A stretch of 10,827 nucleotides of DNA from an uncultured Bacillus sp. (GTDB taxonomy: Bacteria; Bacillota; Bacilli; Bacillales; Cytobacillaceae), in NCBI GenBank assembly GCA_937902115.1, contig CALGSR010000227.1, positions 1 through 10,827 on the forward strand, written 5' to 3'. The notes below the pieces were generated by a model. That model worked only from the letters and a program-made list of their open reading frames with translations. It made no database searches and had not been told where the DNA came from. The first letter of the stretch is position 1. The number at the start of each line of letters is the position of its first letter. Position numbers and translations under genes: made by a program. This document shows, one piece after another, positions 1 to 5,700 of the stretch.

Positions 1-555
1 AGTACAACAAAGCGATACAAAATATTTTCCACTTGGCTCTTGCGATACAGTTGCATTAAGGATCCTTCCTTGTGGCACTAACTTATTTTTAGTCTTTACC
101 ATTCCAAGTTTAGGCAACTTAATATAGTTACCATCAATAGCAATGTTGCCATTTGTGTGCTTTGTTATGTAAGATTGCACAGGATTCTTTTTAGATTTGA
201 AGCGTGGATACTTATTTTGCCTTTTGTAATATCTATCAAAAGAATCAGCCAGATTTTCAACGGACTTTTGCAAAGCGATACTGTCCACTTCTTTCAAAAA
301 GGAATATTGCTTTTTTAGATTAGGAAGTTCCTTTACTGTTTGGTACTTGTTTAGAAATTCGCCTTTCCAGTTGTTTGTTTGAAGTTGACCGTTTTGAACC
401 ATTTCTTCACAGATATACCAGTACGCATCTTTATTTTTTTGCTTTCCTAAAAAGAAGTTGAAGACGAATCTTGCAGAACCAATCGTCTTATTGATTAGCT
501 CAGTCTGTTTTTTATTTGGATAGATACGAAACTTGTATGCTTTATTGACTAACAT
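1..555 (-). CDS. tnpB: TnpB, RNA-guided endonuclease of IS200/IS605-type element (N-terminal part, cut by window edge)
   Basis: The first 185 residues are visible; the frame is still open at base 1. TnpB proteins are RNA-guided DNA nucleases of IS200/IS605-superfamily transposons and ancestors of Cas12. The N-terminus (NKAYKFRIYPN, residues 4-14, then QTELINKTIGSARFVFN) and the later IKLPKLGMVKTK (145-156) and QGRILNATV (162-170) blocks align by eye with the wedge/REC region of ISDra2 TnpB. The RuvC nuclease residues and the zinc finger lie beyond the window, so activity cannot be judged. The ATG at 555 follows AGGAGG (565-570) with a 9-base gap; another ATG five bases upstream hits a stop after three codons. 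The gene is divergent from the small RHH gene at 640 and shares its promoter region. No tnpA is seen on this side, so this may be a tnpB-only element moved in trans. Confidence 0.9.
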   Translation of the reverse strand, partial: MLVNKAYKFRIYPNKKQTELINKTIGSARFVFNFFLGKQKNKDAYWYICEEMVQNGQLQTNNWKGEFLNKYQTVKELPNLKKQYSFLKEVDSIALQKSVENLADSFDRYYKRQNKYPRFKSKKNPVQSYITKHTNGNIAIDGNYIKLPKLGMVKTKNKLVPQGRILNATVSQEPSGKYFVSLCCT

Positions 556-585
556 TGCATTACACCTCCTTTGTTGTATATTATT

Positions 586-615
586 ATGATATACGAATAT
601 TATAATGTATATCAT
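586..615. promoter_or_regulatory. Inverted-repeat operator and divergent promoter core between tnpB and the RHH gene
   Basis: ATGATATAC (586-594) and GTATATCAT (607-615) form a perfect 9-bp inverted repeat with a 12-base spacer. The spacer carries TATAAT on the plus strand (601-606) and an overlapping TATAAT on the minus strand (604-599), suitable as -10 boxes for the RHH gene (start 640) and for tnpB (start 555). No good -35 is obvious on either strand. RHH proteins bind short inverted or direct repeats as dimers of dimers, so a self-repressing operator controlling both genes is a reasonable inference; binding itself is not shown. Confidence 0.55.
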
Positions 616-639
616 TTTAATACACAAGGAGGATATGCT

Positions 640-792
640 GTGTCACAAGTTTTAAATATGCGTTATCCAAAAGAACTATTAAAACGTATTGATGAGTTTA
701 AAGAGAGGAAGGGTTTTACAACTCGTACTCAAACAATTATTTATCTCATTCAATATGCTCTCGAACAGTCGGACAATCGAGATAGTAAGTAA
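640..792 (+). CDS. Small ribbon-helix-helix (CopG/Arc-type) DNA-binding protein
   Basis: A 50-residue protein with the ribbon-helix-helix layout: a short beta strand (SQVLNMRYP, residues 2-10), helix A (KELLKRIDEFKERKG, 11-25), a polar turn (FTTRTQ) and helix B (TIIYLIQYALEQ, 32-43). Two chains would pair their strands to form the DNA-contacting sheet. The start is the GTG at 640, seven bases after AAGGAGG (627-633); upstream in-frame codons lie in the promoter and have no ribosome binding site. It faces away from tnpB across a palindromic region, so it is probably the autorepressor of the pair. An antitoxin-like role is possible, but no toxin gene is next to it. The stop codon (790-792) sits in the loop of a hairpin. 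This is not a standard gene of IS605 elements as I know them. Confidence 0.75.
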   Translation: MSQVLNMRYPKELLKRIDEFKERKGFTTRTQTIIYLIQYALEQSDNRDSK

Positions 793-808
793 GCTATCCC
801 TTGTCCGA
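769..808. other. Hairpin over the 3' end of the RHH gene
   Basis: TCGGACAA (769-776) pairs perfectly with TTGTCCGA (801-808), and inside it GATAG (781-785) pairs with CTATC (794-798), leaving the loop TAAGTAAG, which contains the RHH stop codon. It directly abuts the larger hairpin that starts at 809. No T-run follows, so it is not a standard terminator. It may be part of a transposon-end structure or of a structured RNA. Confidence 0.6.
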
Positions 809-880
809 AGGCGATTCATCTCCCACCTACTCTCTGGGCTATCGCCCTTCACATTCCTTGAGGTGGGAGTCTTCTCGCCT
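809..880. other. Long compound hairpin, candidate IS200/IS605 end structure or structured RNA
   Basis: AGGCGA (809-814) pairs with TCGCCT (875-880), and CTCCCACCT (820-828) with AGGTGGGAG (861-869), separated by a symmetric 5/5 internal loop. A third small hairpin, GGGC-TATC-GCCC (836-847), sits in the apical part. All 15 outer pairs are Watson-Crick. IS200/IS605 elements carry subterminal hairpins recognised by TnpA, and their guide-RNA scaffolds are strongly folded, so an element-end role fits the nearby tnpB. No poly-T follows on the plus strand. Which element end this is, and on which strand any RNA is made, cannot be decided here. Confidence 0.6.
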
Positions 881-952
881 AAAAACGATAAAATCCACCG
901 TAAACATGTCCTATCGCATTTTTACCCTATTGATCTCATCCATTACATATCC

Positions 953-1645
953 TTAGTGTAAGAAAGGAGTGAAATATACCTTTTTCTTTAATTCTAATTG
1001 ATTAACTATGGTAGAAACTAAAGTCCTTAATGGATTAATAATTGTCTTAGATGTTTTATACTCAACTTGTAAAGAGGCATCAATCATAGATAATTGAGCA
1101 ACAGAGATGACTTTCTTTTCATCGTTAATGATTTGATTTAAGAACTTGGAAATTTCCTGATTGTATTCTTCCTTTAATCCTTGCATGAGCAATTCAAAAG
1201 TGTTTTTTATAACAACGACCTCTAAATCTAAAGATTTTTGCTGATGATAAGCATAATGTTGAAGACGCTTTACTGTGCCTTCAACGGTTGCAGGATTTGT
1301 AAACAGAATGATCTGAGGCTGCTCTATATTACAAATAGAATCAAAGAAGGGTTCATCAATTTTTATAATGGGTATGGATAGTGACAATTGGTCTTCTTGC
1401 AAAATTGCAATATAGTTTGTGCATGTAATTAGGATCGCATCAACATTACATTGGGCAATCCATTCGATTTGCTCTTTAACCCTGGTTTGAGCATCTGATT
1501 CGAGGAAAGTTTCATCTGATGTAACCCGGTACATTAATGCCGGATCAACAAAATGGATTAATTCAATGTTATATAAGGCAAGTGCATTTTCAATGGATTC
1601 AATATTTGAGTAATGAGCGTGTAAACATCCTAATCTTTTTCTCAA
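953..1645 (-). CDS. Aspartate/glutamate racemase-like protein (lacks second catalytic cysteine)
   Basis: About 230 residues, the normal size for the Asp/Glu/hydantoin racemase superfamily. In these proteins two cysteines, one in each half, act as acid and base to invert an amino-acid alpha carbon. The first site is clear: ILITCTNYI with Cys77 (numbered from the ATG at 1651). The second-half site reads VISVAQLSMIDA (181-192), with Gln/Ser where the second cysteine would be, so classical racemisation is doubtful. Some family branches do have AQ-SM at this site, from memory. The TTG at 1645 is preferred because AAAGGTGG ends seven bases before it, whereas the ATG at 1651 is only one base from that site. 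It is a single gene in AT-rich surroundings, and its C-terminus lies about 70 bases from the hairpins of the tnpB module. The substrate is unknown. Confidence 0.7.
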   Translation of the reverse strand: MRKRLGCLHAHYSNIESIENALALYNIELIHFVDPALMYRVTSDETFLESDAQTRVKEQIEWIAQCNVDAILITCTNYIAILQEDQLSLSIPIIKIDEPFFDSICNIEQPQIILFTNPATVEGTVKRLQHYAYHQQKSLDLEVVVIKNTFELLMQGLKEEYNQEISKFLNQIINDEKKVISVAQLSMIDASLQVEYKTSKTIINPLRTLVSTIVNQLELKKKVYFTPFLH

Positions 1646-1831
1646 TTCCATACCACCTTTAATCTATTTCTGACTATTCTATCAAAATGCGAAAACTGAT
1701 CCTCTTTAGAATATAATACCATTTATTAGTTAGCTTTATTTTTATAAAAATGTAAAATATTATGAGTTTACATTCAGACATGCCCTATTTAAACTATTAC
1801 ATAATTTTTCATCGGACTTTATTTTAAATTC

Positions 1832-3241
1832 TCAATTCCTTATCCAAACATGCGCGAGCCGCGATATACCTTCCTTTATGTCTTCCTCTGATACACCGCC
1901 AAAGCCCAACAGAACCATCGATGGAACGTGCTTCGTACTCTCCTCATAATAAATCGACGCAGGATAAACCTTTACCCTTTTCTCCCTTGCTGCTTCTATT
2001 AGTTCAGCCTCAGACATTTGATTGTTCACATGCAAGAGAATATGCAAACCTGATTTTTCACCGATAATCTGCACTTGTTCCCCCATATATTCCTCAATCG
2101 CTGTAAGCAAAGTCTTTTGTTTCTTCCGATAAATGCCCCGCATTTTATTTAGATGGCGGCTCCAATAGCTGTTTTCCATAAATTTTGCCAGTGTATGTTG
2201 ATGCAAGCGCGAAACCGTTTGTTTATAAATCGTAAAGGATTTCTGATAGATTTCCAGTAAAACCGGTGGCAGTACCAAATAACTTATTCGCAGTGAAGGA
2301 ATCAATGATTTCGAAAAGGTCCCTAAATAGATCACTCTTCCCGCTGAACCCAGCCCGTGCAAAGAAGGGATAGGCCTTCCTTTATAGCGAAACTCGCCGT
2401 CATAATCATCCTCAATGATATAGCCAGGTTGTTTTTCCGCCCATTTTAACAATTCAATCCGACGCGAAATCGGCATAATCATTCCAAGTGGAAACTGGTG
2501 TGAGGGGGTCACATAAACGACATTCGCCCCGCTTTCTTCCAAATCCTTTAAAGACACACCATCCTCATCGAGCGATAGAGGAACAGGCTGGAACCCACGA
2601 TCCCTTAGCACGGCCCTTGTGCGGTGAAAACCTGGGTTTTCTAAAGCATAGATGGCTCCATCCCCCATAATCATGGTCAACAAACCAATTAAGTACTGTG
2701 TCCCTGCTCCGATGACGATTTGCTCCGCTTCGCACCTGACACCTCGTGATTGAAATACATACTGTGCAATTTCCTGCCGAAGTTCGGGTTCACCCTGCGG
2801 ATTCCCATTTAAAAACAGGCTGCTTTCCTCTTCATATAAAGCCTGCGTCGAGAGTTTCCGCCAAACTGCATATGGAAAATGGGCCAGGGCTACCTTCCCA
2901 TGGCTGAAATCAATCATCTCTTCCTCATCATGCTTTTCCACGACTCTTTCACTCTTTACAAAGGAATCATTGTGATCGGAATACAGGTCCCCTTCCAGTT
3001 CATTCACATACAATCCTTTTCGCGGCTCTGAGCGAATGTATCCTTCGGCCAGTAACTGCCCGTAAGCATTTTCCACCGTATTTTGACTGATCGCAAGGTG
3101 CTGTGACAATTTTCTTTTCGACGGCAGTTTTACCCCTGCATCCAGCCTGCCGCTCTGAATCTCTCCCTTTATATATTGATACAGTTGTATGTATAATGGT
3201 TCTTCTTTTTCATGATCGAGTAAAGGAGTAATCTCGTACAA
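1832..3241 (-). CDS. MocR/GabR-type transcriptional regulator (GntR winged helix fused to aminotransferase-like domain)
   Basis: 469 residues, typical for the family. Residues 13-80 are a GntR winged helix (PLYIQLYQYIKGEI, then KLPSKRKLSQHLAISQNTVENAY, and the wing EGYIRSEPRKGLYV). After a linker of about 30 residues comes a fold-type-I aminotransferase domain (about 110-469). The PLP sites are visible: Lys311 in GTFSKSL for the Schiff base, Asp279 in IIEDDYDGEFRY for the pyridine nitrogen, and Arg318 in SLRIS. Such proteins use PLP or its adducts as the signal and usually regulate a divergent neighbour, often with self-repression. The neighbour here is the GNAT acetyltransferase at 3348, so control of that gene is likely; the effector is unknown. 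The start is TTG at 3241, preceded by AAAGGA about nine bases upstream; nearby ATGs are out of frame. Confidence 0.9.
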   Translation of the reverse strand: MYEITPLLDHEKEEPLYIQLYQYIKGEIQSGRLDAGVKLPSKRKLSQHLAISQNTVENAYGQLLAEGYIRSEPRKGLYVNELEGDLYSDHNDSFVKSERVVEKHDEEEMIDFSHGKVALAHFPYAVWRKLSTQALYEEESSLFLNGNPQGEPELRQEIAQYVFQSRGVRCEAEQIVIGAGTQYLIGLLTMIMGDGAIYALENPGFHRTRAVLRDRGFQPVPLSLDEDGVSLKDLEESGANVVYVTPSHQFPLGMIMPISRRIELLKWAEKQPGYIIEDDYDGEFRYKGRPIPSLHGLGSAGRVIYLGTFSKSLIPSLRISYLVLPPVLLEIYQKSFTIYKQTVSRLHQHTLAKFMENSYWSRHLNKMRGIYRKKQKTLLTAIEEYMGEQVQIIGEKSGLHILLHVNNQMSEAELIEAAREKRVKVYPASIYYEESTKHVPSMVLLGFGGVSEEDIKEGISRLAHVWIRN

Positions 3242-3261
3242 ATTCCATCATCCTTTCGTAA

Positions 3262-3300
3262 AACTGACCCTTTAAATTTTACCACAACTGATACTTTTAA
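3262..3300. promoter_or_regulatory. Imperfect direct repeat between MocR and GNAT genes, candidate MocR operator
   Basis: AACTGACCCTTTAAA (3262-3276) and AACTGATACTTTTAA (3286-3300) match at 12 of 15 positions and start 24 bases apart. The second copy lies at the expected -35 position of the GNAT promoter. GabR-type regulators are known to bind direct repeats between divergent genes, so this is a plausible operator for the regulator encoded at 1832-3241. The binding is inferred. Confidence 0.5.
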
Positions 3301-3323
3301 CGGTGCCAATCTACAGTTATAAT
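3295..3323 (+). promoter_or_regulatory. Putative promoter of the GNAT gene
   Basis: A perfect TATAAT -10 box (3318-3323) stands 25 bases before the GNAT start codon. The hexamer 17 bases upstream, TTTTAA (3295-3300), is a poor -35 and overlaps the second direct-repeat copy. A weak -35 with a strong -10 would fit a promoter that is activated by the MocR-type protein. Confidence 0.45.
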
Positions 3324-3347
3324 CGAAGAAAAAGGGGGAATCTTCCA

Positions 3348-3779
3348 ATGGTGCTTATTAAAGAACTGGTGAATAAAAAAGAATGGACAGAGGCTTTTGC
3401 TATTATGAAGCAGCTACGGACCCATCTGAATCGAGAAACATACCTAGAGTTAGTCCATGTGGCACAGGAAAAGGAAGACTATCATATGTTTTCCCTATAT
3501 GATCAAGATGAAATTGCTGCCGTTATCGGGTTCATGCCGATGACGACCTTATATTATGGACGCTTTATCTGGGTTTGTGATTTAGTAACGGATGCAGGCA
3601 AACGCTCACAGGGCTATGGGGAAAAATTGCTCGATTTTGTGGAAACATGGGCTAAAGAAAAAGGATATGGAACAATCGCTTTATCATCCGGACTGCAGCG
3701 CGAGGATGCTCATCGATTCTATGAAGCGAAAATGGATTATGATAAAGTTAGTTTTGTTTTAAAAAAAGACCTCCCATAA
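3348..3779 (+). CDS. GNAT-family N-acetyltransferase
   Basis: 143 residues, one GNAT domain, which transfers an acetyl group from acetyl-CoA to an amine. Visible motifs: strand beta4 plus motif A, WVCDLVTDAGKRSQGYGEKLL (75-95), with the acetyl-CoA pyrophosphate loop RSQGYG (86-91); then GTIALSSGLQREDAHRFYE (108-126), the usual motif B with Tyr125. The start is ATG 3348, eight bases after AAAGGGGG (3331-3338 region). An upstream in-frame GTG lies over the promoter and is not credible. It is divergent from the MocR-type regulator and closed by a strong terminator, so it is a one-gene transcript. Small-molecule amine detoxification or modification is a guess from the family; the substrate cannot be read from the sequence. 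Confidence 0.85.
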   Translation: MVLIKELVNKKEWTEAFAIMKQLRTHLNRETYLELVHVAQEKEDYHMFSLYDQDEIAAVIGFMPMTTLYYGRFIWVCDLVTDAGKRSQGYGEKLLDFVETWAKEKGYGTIALSSGLQREDAHRFYEAKMDYDKVSFVLKKDLP

Positions 3780-3787
3780 AGGAACTT

Positions 3788-3820
3788 AAAAATGCTTGGC
3801 AAATCCCAAGCATTTTTATT
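3788..3820 (+). terminator. Rho-independent terminator after the GNAT gene
   Basis: AAAAATGCTTGG (3788-3799) pairs with CCAAGCATTTTT (3806-3817) around a six-base loop, and the descending arm ends in a T-run. It lies eight bases after the GNAT stop codon. The A-rich ascending arm could also let it work on the opposite strand. Confidence 0.9.
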
Positions 3821-3853
3821 TTCTTCTCATTGAAGCATAATAAGACTATTTAA

Positions 3854-3889
3854 TTGATTTATTTTTTATATTAGGTATAATTTTTATAC
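3854..3889 (+). promoter_or_regulatory. Promoter and palindromic operator of the hxlR-type/DsbA-like operon
   Basis: TTGATT (3854-3859) and TATAAT (3876-3881) have a 16-base spacer, a good sigma-A promoter for the two-gene operon starting at 3911. A 15-bp palindrome GTATA-ATTTT-TATAC (3875-3889) overlaps the -10 box. HxlR/YodB regulators bind short inverted repeats over their own promoters, so repression by the first gene product is likely. Confidence 0.6.
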
Positions 3890-3910
3890 ACGAGAGGGGT
3901 GAAGCAACCA

Positions 3911-4279
3911 TTGAATACGAAAATTTGCCCTTATATTGAGGCTTCTTTTGAAATTATCGGAAAAAAGTGGAATGGACAAATCATTCATTATTTATCCTTA
4001 TGCGAGAATCAATCCGCACATTTTTCGAATATTAAAAGAGATGTAGCCGGGATTACGCCGAAAGCATTGTCCATGAGACTTTCCGAATTAATTGATTATG
4101 GATTAATTGAAAAAAACATCACGGGCACCTCCCCTGTTACGATTGATTATTCATTGACAGAAAAAGGGGCAGCCCTCGCAGAGAGTCTGAAATCGATTCA
4201 GGAATGGGCCATCAAATACTTACCTGTGGCATGTGAGATTCCAAATGAAAGAGAGGAAAAGGAAAATGACAAAAAATAA
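3911..4279 (+). CDS. HxlR-family winged-helix regulator, YodB-like with N-terminal Cys6
   Basis: 122 residues with the HxlR winged helix: FEIIGKKWNGQIIHYLSL (13-30), the recognition-helix region ITPKALSMRLSELIDYGLIEK (48-68), and the wing ending at YSLTEKGAAL. The TTG at 3911 is chosen because it places the GAGGGGTGA binding site at a usable distance and gives MNTKICPYIE, with Cys6. From memory this matches B. subtilis YodB, whose Cys6 senses quinones and diamide. A GTG at 3899 would sit inside the binding site. A C-terminal Cys108 could serve as the partner for an intersubunit disulfide. The last 14 bases overlap the next gene, so the two are translationally coupled. It is likely a thiol-stress repressor of its own operon; the inducer is unknown. 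Confidence 0.85.
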   Translation: MNTKICPYIEASFEIIGKKWNGQIIHYLSLCENQSAHFSNIKRDVAGITPKALSMRLSELIDYGLIEKNITGTSPVTIDYSLTEKGAALAESLKSIQEWAIKYLPVACEIPNEREEKENDKK

Positions 4280-5189
4280 TATGATTTGTGATTTAGAAAC
4301 GGGTGTTTGTGGCGCGGTTGAAGGGGAAGAAATAGATTTAATTGATTTTAATACACATAATAAATCAATTGATCTTTATTATGTGACCGATCCCATCTGT
4401 TCACATTGCTGGGCGATTGAACCCGTTCTGCGCCGCTTTAAAGAGCAGTATGGGCACTATTTTAACTTTCATACGGTAATGGGTGGATTACTTGAAAAAT
4501 GGCACGACGGTCCGATTGATCCAGCTAACGGTATTCATAAACCTGCCGATGTTGCCGGCCACTGGAGGGAAGTGGGAGAATATTCACGGATGCCAATTGA
4601 TGGGTCACTCATGATTGACAATCCTGTGCAATCATCCTTCCCTCCTTCTCGCGTGTTTAAAGTCATTCAAAAAAAACATAACGATGAATTAGCAAATGAA
4701 TATTTACGCCGTGCACGAGAAGCTCTTTTTGCTTTTAACCAAAATATTTCCGATTCCGCGGTGATGACTGCCATTGTCAATGATATGGGACTTGACGGCG
4801 AATCCCTTGTGAAGGAAGCGGAACTTGCAACCGGACAAGAATTATTAAATGAAGATTTTAGCTTGGCTCGCGGCTTAGGAGTCAGAGGTTTTCCAACGAT
4901 CATCATAATGAATGAAGAAAAGAAAGGGGTCAAAATCGTTGGCGGTCGCACGTTAGCTGATTATGTTGCCGGATTAAAACAAGTTCTGAATGGAGAGGAA
5001 CTTCAAGCGGTACAACAGCCTTCTCTTCGAAGCCTGCTTAAAAAAGAAAAGCTTCTTTTTGCAAAAGAAGTGGAAATGATGTACGACTTGGATCCTTCTG
5101 AATTGCCTTCCTATATTGAAAAAGAATTACCTTCGAGCAGTTATGAAATGAAAGAACTTCTCGGTGAAAAATATATTGTAAAAAAATAA
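4266..5189 (+). CDS. Cytoplasmic DsbA-fold (FrnE-like) protein related to ClpXP adaptor SpxH/YjbH
   Basis: 307 residues. No signal peptide, so it acts in the cytoplasm. A thioredoxin-fold core starts at IDLYYVTDPICSHCWAIEP (35-53) with a C45-S-H-C48 active site. A helical insert follows, then the cis-proline loop VRGFPT (Pro210) and a helical tail KEVEMMYDLDPSELPSYIEKEL (267-288). The core and the tail both match the layout of B. subtilis SpxH/YjbH as I remember it, which carries CPEC and a similar tail and delivers Spx to ClpXP. Two further cysteines lie in the N-terminal stretch MICDLETGVCG (Cys8, Cys15). The ATG at 4266 overlaps the upstream regulator by 14 bases and has AGAGG and AAGG before it. 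No spx or clp gene is near, so an oxidoreductase or a paralogous adaptor are both possible. Confidence 0.8.
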   Translation: MTKNNMICDLETGVCGAVEGEEIDLIDFNTHNKSIDLYYVTDPICSHCWAIEPVLRRFKEQYGHYFNFHTVMGGLLEKWHDGPIDPANGIHKPADVAGHWREVGEYSRMPIDGSLMIDNPVQSSFPPSRVFKVIQKKHNDELANEYLRRAREALFAFNQNISDSAVMTAIVNDMGLDGESLVKEAELATGQELLNEDFSLARGLGVRGFPTIIIMNEEKKGVKIVGGRTLADYVAGLKQVLNGEELQAVQQPSLRSLLKKEKLLFAKEVEMMYDLDPSELPSYIEKELPSSSYEMKELLGEKYIVKK

Positions 5190-5210
5190 TTTCTTGAGGC
5201 AAAATAAAAA

Positions 5211-5244
5211 CTGACTTCCGTCTTGTACAGAAGTCAGCTTTTAT
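5211..5244. terminator. Bidirectional rho-independent terminator
   Basis: CTGACTTC (5211-5218) and GAAGTCAG (5230-5237) form a perfect 8-bp stem with an 11-base loop. On the plus strand CTTTTATT follows; on the minus strand TTTTTATTTT follows. It therefore serves both the DsbA-like gene ending at 5189 and the small minus-strand gene ending at 5264. Confidence 0.85.
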
Positions 5245-5263
5245 TAGAATGCGTTTAAATAAA

Positions 5264-5461
5264 TTAAGCAGGTAGAACGCGAAAGACTCCTCCCCACCGT
5301 ACATAACGCAGGGGAATTCCTTCTCTAACGTAAGCAAATTGAATCAATTCTTTTACCTCTTTAATGCTTCTAACATCTGTAAAACCTTTTGTTTGTGCTT
5401 CAATGATTTTCTCTTTCTGAAAATATTCATGTGTTCCAAGCGTGTAGTGGTTGATTGACAT
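5264..5461 (-). CDS. Uncharacterised small protein, 65 residues
   Basis: I do not recognise a named family. The protein is soluble, mixed charge, with no membrane segment, no cysteine and no signal peptide. It starts MSINHYTLGTHEYFQKEK, has a central helical stretch (about residues 30-46) and ends in a basic-aromatic strand-like tail, PLRYVRWGGVFRVLPA. It is supported as a real gene by AAGGGGG seven bases before the ATG at 5461, by the terminator just downstream, and by no competing reading frame of better quality. It lies between the redox operon and rnz. B. subtilis may have a comparable short gene near rnz (yqzJ), but I cannot confirm that this is it. Confidence 0.65.
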   Translation of the reverse strand: MSINHYTLGTHEYFQKEKIIEAQTKGFTDVRSIKEVKELIQFAYVREGIPLRYVRWGGVFRVLPA

Positions 5462-5655
5462 CCAGAGACCCCCTTAAAATACGAATCTAAGAGCGCATCC
5501 TTCTTATACAAGAATATGGACAGGCCTATAATTATGACCGGAAAGTTGGTAGAAAATTTTTATTATTCCTTATATTTATTATACATTAACTTTCCTTTTT
5601 TGTGTCAGTACAGGTTCAGTCACTTGAGGAATCTAGATGTTTTTTCATAACAAAC

Positions 5656-5700
5656 GGGACAATGTACCCGTCCCCTTGTCCCATTATGTACGGGGAACAG
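5656..5700. repeat. Short GC-rich dispersed-repeat-like element at the rnz 3' end
   Basis: GGGACAA (5656-5662) and TTGTCCC (5676-5682) are a perfect 7-bp inverted repeat. The flanks hold further related words (TACCCG, GTACGGGG). The stretch is much more GC-rich than its surroundings. GGGACAA/TTGTCCC words of this sort are, from memory, frequent in intergenic repeats of several Bacillaceae. It overlaps the last codons and the stop of rnz. Confidence 0.4.

Noticed and set aside
769..880. Calling the hairpins a rho-independent terminator
   Set aside because: No T-run follows either hairpin on the plus strand, and the compound structure is far longer than a terminator needs.
689..961. Plus-strand 90-residue open frame overlapping the RHH gene and both hairpins
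   Set aside because: No ribosome binding site, implausible composition, and it is read through the palindromic arms; the RHH frame has a strong binding site and family fit.
1712..1717. Plus-strand TATAAT upstream of the racemase-like gene
   Set aside because: Only minus-strand genes flank it; a chance match in AT-rich sequence.
4266..5189. Naming the DsbA-like protein spxH outright
   Set aside because: The core and tail resemble SpxH, but no spx, clp or yjbI-type gene is near and FrnE-like proteins share the core, so the symbol is withheld.
5038..5337. Minus-strand 99-residue frame across the end of the DsbA-like gene
   Set aside because: It runs through the bidirectional terminator and overlaps two better genes; no start signal.
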